From: JASFRI01 sp050115015
GTDB lineage: Bacteria; Acidobacteriota; Polarisedimenticolia; CBDVAL01
NCBI GenBank assembly: GCA_050115015.1
Contig: JASFRI010000028.1
Coordinates: forward strand, 1 to 19,436
Reading direction: 5' to 3'
Length of the DNA stretch: 19,436 nt
In this document: positions 15,106-19,436 of the stretch, piece after piece
Layout of the letters: the number at the start of each line of letters is the position of its first letter
Position numbering within the stretch: position 1 is the first letter of the stretch
Program-made: the position numbers and the translations under genes
Notes under the pieces: generated by a model
Told to the model about the DNA's origin: nothing
What the model saw: only the letters and a program-made list of their open reading frames with translations
The model's database searches: none

Positions 15106-15789
15106 ATGGTGGACCCGATCACAGCGCAGGACTCCATCGTCCGGCGGCAGGTGTACGAGGAGTTCGTCAGCGGCGAGGGCGTGCCGAGCGCCGCCGATCT
15201 CGCCGACCAGCTGAACCTCCCCCTGGACGAGATCCGCGGGTCGCTACGCCGGCTCGGTGAGGCCCGGGCCCTGGTCCTCGAGCCCGGCGGGACGTCCATC
15301 CGGATGGCACAGCCGTTCGCGGCGGCCGGCGGCCTGCGGGTGGAGGCCGGTCATCGGGCCTGGCAGGCCCCGTGCGCCTGGGACGCCCTGGGGATTCCCG
15401 CCCTGCTGCGGCTCGACGCCGCGCTGCGGGATACCTGCGGCGACTGCGGGGAGCCGATCCGCATCGAGGTGCGCGACGGCATCCCGCGGGGGGCCGGGGA
15501 GGTGGTCCACTTCCTGGTCCCCGCGGCCCGCTGGTGGGAGGACATCTTCTTCACCTGAGCCACGATCCGTTTCTTCCGGTCGGAAGAGCACGCGGCTCGA
15601 TGGTGCCGGTCCGAGGGGCACGACGTCGGCGCCACGCTGACGCTGGAGACCGCCTGGGAGCTGGCGCGGTCCTGGTACGGGGACCGCCTCGAGCCCACCT
15701 GGCGCCGCAGGGACCCCGACGAGACCGCGGCGCTGTTCCGCCGCCTCGGCCTGACCGGAGGGTTCTGGGAGCTGGACTGCGAGAGCTGA
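15106..15789 (+). CDS. MerB (alkylmercury lyase)-family protein with in-frame UGA, candidate selenoprotein
   Basis: Read through TGA 15556-15558, the frame encodes 227 aa ending at TGA 15787-15789. Residues about 10-70 form a winged-helix-like N-terminal region like that of MerB. The MerB-type domain follows: Cys90 and Asp93 in APCAWDALGIP match MerB Cys96 and Asp99 (WCALDTLIFP); CGDCG (111-115) resembles the Cys117 region; the TGA at codon 151 (FFT-stop-ATIRFF) aligns with Cys159 of MerB (SFC-CHVHFF). After it the frame stays coding (RFFRSEEHAARWC ... LGLTGGFWEL): 71 of 76 codons end in G or C by hand count. Four of the five exceptions are in the first 14 codons, around the hairpin. MerB uses this Cys-Asp-Cys set to break C-Hg bonds; the substrate here is unknown. 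ATG 15106 has GGGGG six bases upstream. A nonsense mutation or sequencing error is the rival explanation. Confidence 0.8.
15556..15558 (+). other. In-frame TGA, candidate selenocysteine codon (Sec151)
   Basis: The TGA sits at the position of the second catalytic Cys of MerB and is followed at once by conserved-looking sequence in the same frame. TGA is used as an ordinary stop by most genes in this window, so a genome-wide UGA reassignment is excluded. Recoding must be local. Confidence 0.7.
15568..15592 (+). promoter_or_regulatory. Candidate bacterial SECIS hairpin
   Basis: In RNA: CGU, then UUCUUCC, loop GGUC (15578-15581), GGAAGAG, one bulged C, ACG. The core UCUUCC/GGAAGA is six perfect pairs, extended by a U-G pair and a 3-bp lower stem. 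The loop begins 19 bases after the TGA; in E. coli fdhF the identical GGUC loop begins 18 bases after UGA. SelB binds such loops through the conserved G and U. Confidence 0.68.
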
Positions 15790-15791
15790 CC

Positions 15792-16367
15792 CTACCAGCC
15801 CCAGCCCAGCACGAGACCCGCCTGGCCGTAGGTCGCGCTCGTGTCGTTCGTGTTCAGCTCGACGTCGGCGTACATCCCGCGGATGTCGACGCCGATGTTG
15901 AACAGCTTGCCGATCCGCCAGATGATCCCGAGGTCCACGTAACCGCCGATGGTCGTATCGTCCACCGAGGTGCCCGGGGCCGTGACCAGCGACGTGGTGT
16001 CCACGTTCACCAGCGAGATGCCCCCGCCGATGTACGGACGGGTCACCTTGCCCCAGTACTTCACCACTCCGGTGCTGAACTCGAGGACCTGCAGCTCGTA
16101 GGGGACCAGGACGCTTCCCACCGCGATGTTCTTGTCCTGGCTGGCGCCGTTGAACTGGAACGCCCAGTTCACCGGCCAGTGGGGGAGCCCGAAGTCGAAG
16201 TCGACCCCCCAGGCGAACTGGGTATCGACGGGATCCCAGGTGTCGTTGTCCTCGTACGCACGGCCGGCGAACACGAAATTGAGGTTCCCCCGGCTGTCGG
16301 CCCAGATCGTGGGGGAAAGCGCCAGGCAAACCACCAGGATCGTCAGCATCCTAGTCACGCGGGTCAT
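15792..16367 (-). CDS. Small outer-membrane beta-barrel protein
   Basis: A 191-aa exported protein. Residues 1-23 are a signal peptide (LTILVVCLALSPTIWA). The mature part alternates polar and aromatic or hydrophobic residues in strands rich in Gly, Tyr and Trp (GGYVDLGIIWRIGKLFNIGVDIRG) and ends in LVLGWGW, with a C-terminal aromatic residue as used for recognition by the BAM complex. It resembles eight-stranded OmpW/OmpA-like barrels, but I cannot name the family or a ligand. ATG 16367 has a perfect AAGGAGG four bases upstream; the frame is open to 16496 but that extension is spurious. It converges on the MerB-like gene with a 2-base gap. Confidence 0.82.
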   Translation of the reverse strand: MTRVTRMLTILVVCLALSPTIWADSRGNLNFVFAGRAYEDNDTWDPVDTQFAWGVDFDFGLPHWPVNWAFQFNGASQDKNIAVGSVLVPYELQVLEFSTGVVKYWGKVTRPYIGGGISLVNVDTTSLVTAPGTSVDDTTIGGYVDLGIIWRIGKLFNIGVDIRGMYADVELNTNDTSATYGQAGLVLGWGW

Positions 16368-16396
16368 ACGGCCTCCTTGCCCTGGGTGAGGGGGTG

Positions 16397-16422
16397 CACC
16401 CCGGCAGGGTCCTTGCCGGGTG
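16397..16422 (-). promoter_or_regulatory. Hairpin in the beta-barrel gene leader
   Basis: CCCGGCA (16400-16406), a 7-base loop and TGCCGGG (16414-16420) pair perfectly and extend outward by CA/TG with a bulged C. It lies in the predicted leader about 30 bases upstream of the start codon and ribosome site. It may affect translation or stability; no known riboswitch is recognised. Confidence 0.4.
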
Positions 16423-16485
16423 GGAAGGGCCTCGGATGGGTGTCCGGGCCGCAAGCGAGACGCCACGCCGCGCCATCGGTGCCGA

Positions 16486-16515
16486 AGGCTACCCAAGAAC
16501 GCTCGGGCGTGTCAA
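16486..16515 (-). promoter_or_regulatory. Predicted promoter of the beta-barrel gene
   Basis: On the minus strand a perfect TTGACA (16510-16515), 18 bases, TAGCCT (16486-16491). Initiation near 16479 gives a leader of about 110 bases, the longest in the window. The 16368-16567 gap between topA and this gene is accounted for by this promoter and leader; no convincing topA terminator is seen. Confidence 0.6.
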
Positions 16516-16567
16516 GGGAAAAATCGGCGTGGGTGATTGACGATAAAGGACTTGTGGGATTCGGAGG

Positions 16568-19012
16568 TCAGCCGGATGCCTTGGCGGCAGCGGGTTCCTC
16601 CGCGCTCTCCTTGTAGCCGCACTCCTTGTCGGCGCAGAAGATCACGTGTCCGTCGCGCTTCGTGGTCTTCTCGACCATCGGTCCTGCCTTGCAGCTCGGA
16701 CAGGAGCGGTCGACGGGGTGATACCAGAGCACGAAATCGCAGTCCGGGTACCGGTCACAGCCGTAGAACACCTTCCCGCGACGCGACTTCCGTTCGACGA
16801 TCATGCCGCCGTCCTTGGGGCAGCGGACGCCGGTCTCCTTCAGCTTGATGTAGCGGCAGTTCGGGTAGGTCGAGCAGGCCGTGAACGGGCCGAAGCGCCC
16901 CTGCTTGATCGCCAGGTTGCTGTCGCACTTCGGGCACTTCTCGTCGAGGACCTTCTCCTCGACGGCGCTCATCTTTCCGCTCTCGTCCACCTGCAGCTTT
17001 CGCGTGGTCTTGCAGTCGGGATACCCGGAGCAGGCGAGGAACTGCCCGTAGCGTCCGCGGCGGACGACCATGTCCTTGCCGCACTTCTCGCACTTCGCGT
17101 CGATCTCCGGCGCCTCGCCGTTGCCGTTACCGTCGGCCGCGAGGTCCGAGGTATTCCGGCAGTCGGGGTATCCGGAGCAGGCGAGGAACTGTCCGTAGCG
17201 TCCCCACTTCTTGACCATCGGCTTGCCGCACTTGCTGCAGGTCTGATCCGTGGGGATCTCCTCCGCCTTGACGTTGCGCATCTCCTTCTTCGCCCGGCTG
17301 AGGTCCTTCGTGAACTTCTTGTGGAAGTCCTGCAGGGCCTGCACCCAGTCGAGCTTCCCGCCCTCGATCTCGTCGAGCTGATCCTCCATCTTCGCCGTGT
17401 AGTCGGCATCGATGAGATCCCCGAAGCTCTTTACCAGCAGCTCGGTCACCAGCTTCCCGAGCTCCGTGGGGACGAACCGTCCCTTCTCCTTCTCGCAGTA
17501 CTCGCGGGTCGTGAGCGTGGCGAGGATCGTGGCGTAGGTGCTGGGCCGGCCGATGCCGTTCTCCTCCAGCTCCTTCACCAGGGATGCCTCGCTGTAGCGG
17601 GCGGGGGGCTGGGTGAAATGCTGCTGGGGCTCCACCTTGTGGAGCTTCAGGGCCATCCCCTCGGTCAGGGGCGGAAGGGACCCGTCCGCCGCGGGCTCCT
17701 CACCCTTCTTGTCACCGTTGGCGTCGCCGTTCTCCCTGGAAGCGGGGCGATCCTCGTAAACGGCGAGGAACCCCGGGAACTTCGTCACCGAGCCGGCGGC
17801 ACGGTACGTGTAGCGGTCCGCCTCGATGTCGGCGGTGGTGGTGTCGAACACCGCCGACTCCATCTGCGAGGCGATGAAGCGGGTCCAGATCAGGGTGTAG
17901 AGGTTCAGCTCGTCCTTCGTCAGGTACTTCTTGACGGACTCGGGGGACAGCTCCATGGAGGTCGGACGGATGGCCTCATGGGCCTCCTGCGCCGACTTCC
18001 GGGATTTGTACGTGCGGGGCTTCGCCGGGAGGTAATCCGGCCCGTACTTTTCCTTGATGAGATCCCGCACGGCGTCGATGGCCTCGGGAGCCACCCGCGA
18101 GGAGTCGGTCCGCATGTAGGTGATCAGACCGACCGTCCCGGCGTCGCCGAGGTCCTTGCCCTCGTAGAGCCGCTGGGCCAGCATCATCGTCTTCTTGACG
18201 GAGAACCCCAGCCGGCGGGATGCGTCCTGCTGCAGCTTGGAGGTGATGAAAGGCGCCACCGGATGCCGCCGCTTCTCCTTCGCCTCGATCTTCGCGACGC
18301 GGAACGCCGCCTTCTCGAGGTCGGCCTTGATGCGCTCCGCGGTCTCCGCGTCGCCCACCTTGGCCTTCTCGCCGTCGATATGGTGCAGCCGCGCCTCGAA
18401 GGGCGGTGGTGTCTCCCCCTCCAGCAGGGCGGGCAGGGTCCAGTACTCCTCGGACTGGAACGCGTCCCGCTCCCTCTCGCGCTCGCAGATGATGCGCAGG
18501 GCCACGGATTGCACCCGCCCCGCGGACAGACCTCGCCGGACCTTGTCCCACAGCAGCGGGCTGATCTTGTAGCCCATGAGCCGATCGAGGATGCGGCGGG
18601 CCATCTGGGCGTCGACCTTCTTCGCGTCGATGGCACCGGGGTTCTCGAAGGCCTTCAGGACGCCCCGCTTCGTGATCTCCTCGAGGAGGACCCGGAACAC
18701 CTCCTTGCCGTTGCCCCCGAGCTCCTCGGCCAGGTGCGCACCGATCGCCTCCCCCTCGCGGTCGGGGTCCGTCGCCAGGAAGATGCGGTCGGCGCTCTTG
18801 GCGGCCTTCTTCAGCTCCTCGAGCACCTTCTTCTTGCCCGGCAGGACGACGATCGTCGGCTTGAAGCCGTCCTCCTCGTCCACGCCGAGCTTGCTCTTGG
18901 GCAGATCCTTGACATGGCCCAGGGACGCCTTGACCGCGTACTCCTTCCCCAGGTACTTGTTGATGGTCCGCGCCTTGGCGGGGGACTCGACGACGACGAG
19001 CGACTTGGCCAC
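16568..19012 (-). CDS. topA: DNA topoisomerase I
   Basis: Type IA topoisomerase that relaxes negative supercoils, 814 aa. The TOPRIM domain opens with LVVVESPAKARTINKYLG and has DPDREGEA (Asp-x-Asp-x-Glu metal site); the active-site tyrosine is Tyr299 in GLITYMRTDSSR. An acidic, poorly conserved insert lies near residue 420-445. The C-terminus carries a series of Cys-rich zinc ribbons: CSKC...CSGYPDC, CEKC...CSGYPDC, CPKC...CSTYPNC, CPKD...CDRYPDC and CPSC...C. The fourth has lost its second Cys. Start is GTG 19012 with AGAGG six bases upstream, matching the conserved N-terminus; the 28-residue upstream extension overlaps the promoter. dprA lies just upstream, a common bacterial pairing. Confidence 0.97.
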   Translation of the reverse strand: MAKSLVVVESPAKARTINKYLGKEYAVKASLGHVKDLPKSKLGVDEEDGFKPTIVVLPGKKKVLEELKKAAKSADRIFLATDPDREGEAIGAHLAEELGGNGKEVFRVLLEEITKRGVLKAFENPGAIDAKKVDAQMARRILDRLMGYKISPLLWDKVRRGLSAGRVQSVALRIICERERERDAFQSEEYWTLPALLEGETPPPFEARLHHIDGEKAKVGDAETAERIKADLEKAAFRVAKIEAKEKRRHPVAPFITSKLQQDASRRLGFSVKKTMMLAQRLYEGKDLGDAGTVGLITYMRTDSSRVAPEAIDAVRDLIKEKYGPDYLPAKPRTYKSRKSAQEAHEAIRPTSMELSPESVKKYLTKDELNLYTLIWTRFIASQMESAVFDTTTADIEADRYTYRAAGSVTKFPGFLAVYEDRPASRENGDANGDKKGEEPAADGSLPPLTEGMALKLHKVEPQQHFTQPPARYSEASLVKELEENGIGRPSTYATILATLTTREYCEKEKGRFVPTELGKLVTELLVKSFGDLIDADYTAKMEDQLDEIEGGKLDWVQALQDFHKKFTKDLSRAKKEMRNVKAEEIPTDQTCSKCGKPMVKKWGRYGQFLACSGYPDCRNTSDLAADGNGNGEAPEIDAKCEKCGKDMVVRRGRYGQFLACSGYPDCKTTRKLQVDESGKMSAVEEKVLDEKCPKCDSNLAIKQGRFGPFTACSTYPNCRYIKLKETGVRCPKDGGMIVERKSRRGKVFYGCDRYPDCDFVLWYHPVDRSCPSCKAGPMVEKTTKRDGHVIFCADKECGYKESAEEPAAAKASG

Positions 19013-19067
19013 GTTTTTCCTCTGCCCCTGGATGCGGCACCGCAGCCGGGGCCTGCTGCGGTGGCCA

Positions 19068-19096
19068 ACTATAGTGTCGGCCCGGGGACCCTGCAA
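19068..19096 (-). promoter_or_regulatory. Predicted sigma-70 promoter of topA
   Basis: On the minus strand TTGCAG (19091-19096), exactly 17 bases, TATAGT (19068-19073). Initiation near 19061 gives a leader of about 48 bases. The rest of the 154-base gap between topA and dprA contains an AT-rich block at about 19145-19166. Confidence 0.72.
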
Positions 19097-19166
19097 CCGC
19101 GTCCACCGCCTCCGGCGGCGGCCGGGAAGTCTCCTTGTGTCTTGTAACTATCTAAAATTTAACGGC

Positions 19167-19436
19167 TTACGATCTCCGGGAGGGGCGCACGTAGCGCCCC
19201 CCCGGCAGGGAGCGTACCAGACGGCGCACCTCGAGCGACACCAGGGCATCCAGGAGGGCGCCGATCGGGACCCCGGCGAGCCGGGCGAGGGCGTCCACCG
19301 GCTGCGGGGCTCCGGGCTCCAGATGCCCCAGGACCCGTGCCTCCTCCTCCGGGAGGTCGAGGGGTTCCGGGGCGGCCGCGGCATCCGGCGCCGGGCGGTC
19401 CCGGAAGCCCGGCAGCTCCTCCAGCACGTCGACGGC
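19167..19436 (-). CDS. dprA: DNA processing protein DprA, C-terminal end (partial)
   Basis: Only the last 89 codons lie in the window; the gene continues past the right edge. The segment EEARVLGHLEPGAPQPVDAL, then ARLAGVPIGALLDALVSLEV and LVRSLPGGRYVR fits the C-terminal winged-helix domain of DprA (DprA_WH), which follows the Rossmann fold that loads RecA on single-stranded DNA during natural transformation. The stop is TAA 19167-19169. Position directly upstream of topA on the same strand supports the assignment, as this pair is frequent in bacteria. The DNA-binding core is not visible, so this rests on the C-terminus and context. Confidence 0.78.
   Translation of the reverse strand, partial: AVDVLEELPGFRDRPAPDAAAAPEPLDLPEEEARVLGHLEPGAPQPVDALARLAGVPIGALLDALVSLEVRRLVRSLPGGRYVRPSRRS

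Noticed and set aside
15106..15558. Simple truncated or pseudogene MerB-like protein
   Set aside because: Possible, but a single TGA exactly at the catalytic Cys, continued codon bias and a GGUC hairpin at the right distance make recoding more likely. Kept as the rival hypothesis.
15559..15789. Separate small gene after TGA 15558
   Set aside because: There is no start codon with a ribosome site, and the frame continues the MerB domain exactly; it is the C-terminal part of one protein.
16540..16567. Intrinsic terminator after topA (ATCG...CGAT followed by a T-run on the minus strand)
   Set aside because: The stem is only four pairs with a 14-base loop; too weak to call.

Overview
The window is a GC-rich (roughly 70 %) stretch of chromosome from a diderm bacterium. 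The protein types point to Acidobacteriota or a close relative. The best marker is a long Hfq-like protein with an N-terminal extension, followed by a SurA-like foldase family of the kind I associate with that phylum; this placement is inference from memory, not a search. Genes are densely packed, most stops are TGA, and several sigma-70-type promoters (TTGnnn-N17/18-TAnnnT) can be read directly. No tRNA, rRNA, CRISPR array, IS element or phage gene was seen.

Layout. 153-5986 (+): mfd (transcription-repair coupling factor), a predicted lipoprotein parvulin-type foldase, a SurA-like periplasmic foldase, then an Hfq-like RNA chaperone with its own strong promoter overlapping the stop of the foldase gene. 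6016-8701 (-): an operon of an exported helical-repeat protein of unknown function, xerC and an inositol-monophosphatase-family gene, read from a promoter with a perfect TATAAT box. 8802-12218 (+): an NhaC-family Na+/H+ antiporter with an extra secreted N-terminal domain, then a cardiolipin synthase. 12209-14984 (-): two paralogous 351-residue trypsin-like PDZ proteases flanking an orphan NarL/FixJ response regulator. 15106-15789 (+): a MerB (alkylmercury lyase)-family gene with an in-frame TGA. 15792-16367 (-): a small outer-membrane beta-barrel with a long structured leader. 16568-19012 (-): topA. 19167 to the right edge (-): the C-terminal end of dprA.

The main discovery is the gene at 15106-15789. 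A conventional reading stops it at TGA 15556-15558, giving a 150-residue truncated protein and 231 unassigned bases. The same frame continues for 76 codons, 71 of them ending in G or C by hand count, and encodes the missing C-terminal half of a MerB-type domain. The TGA falls where MerB has its catalytic Cys159. Nineteen bases after it comes a hairpin with a GGUC apical loop, the same loop as the E. coli fdhF SECIS, which lies 18 bases after its UGA. I read this as a selenocysteine-containing MerB-like protein (Sec151, with Cys90 and Asp93 as the other catalytic positions). No mercury-resistance gene and no selenocysteine machinery gene is in the window, so the substrate is unknown and the recoding needs genome-level support.

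The rest is mainly housekeeping and envelope biology: DNA repair and topology (mfd, topA, xerC, dprA), envelope protein folding and quality control (two foldases, two proteases), membrane lipid synthesis and ion homeostasis (cls, nhaC), and RNA-based regulation (hfq-like).
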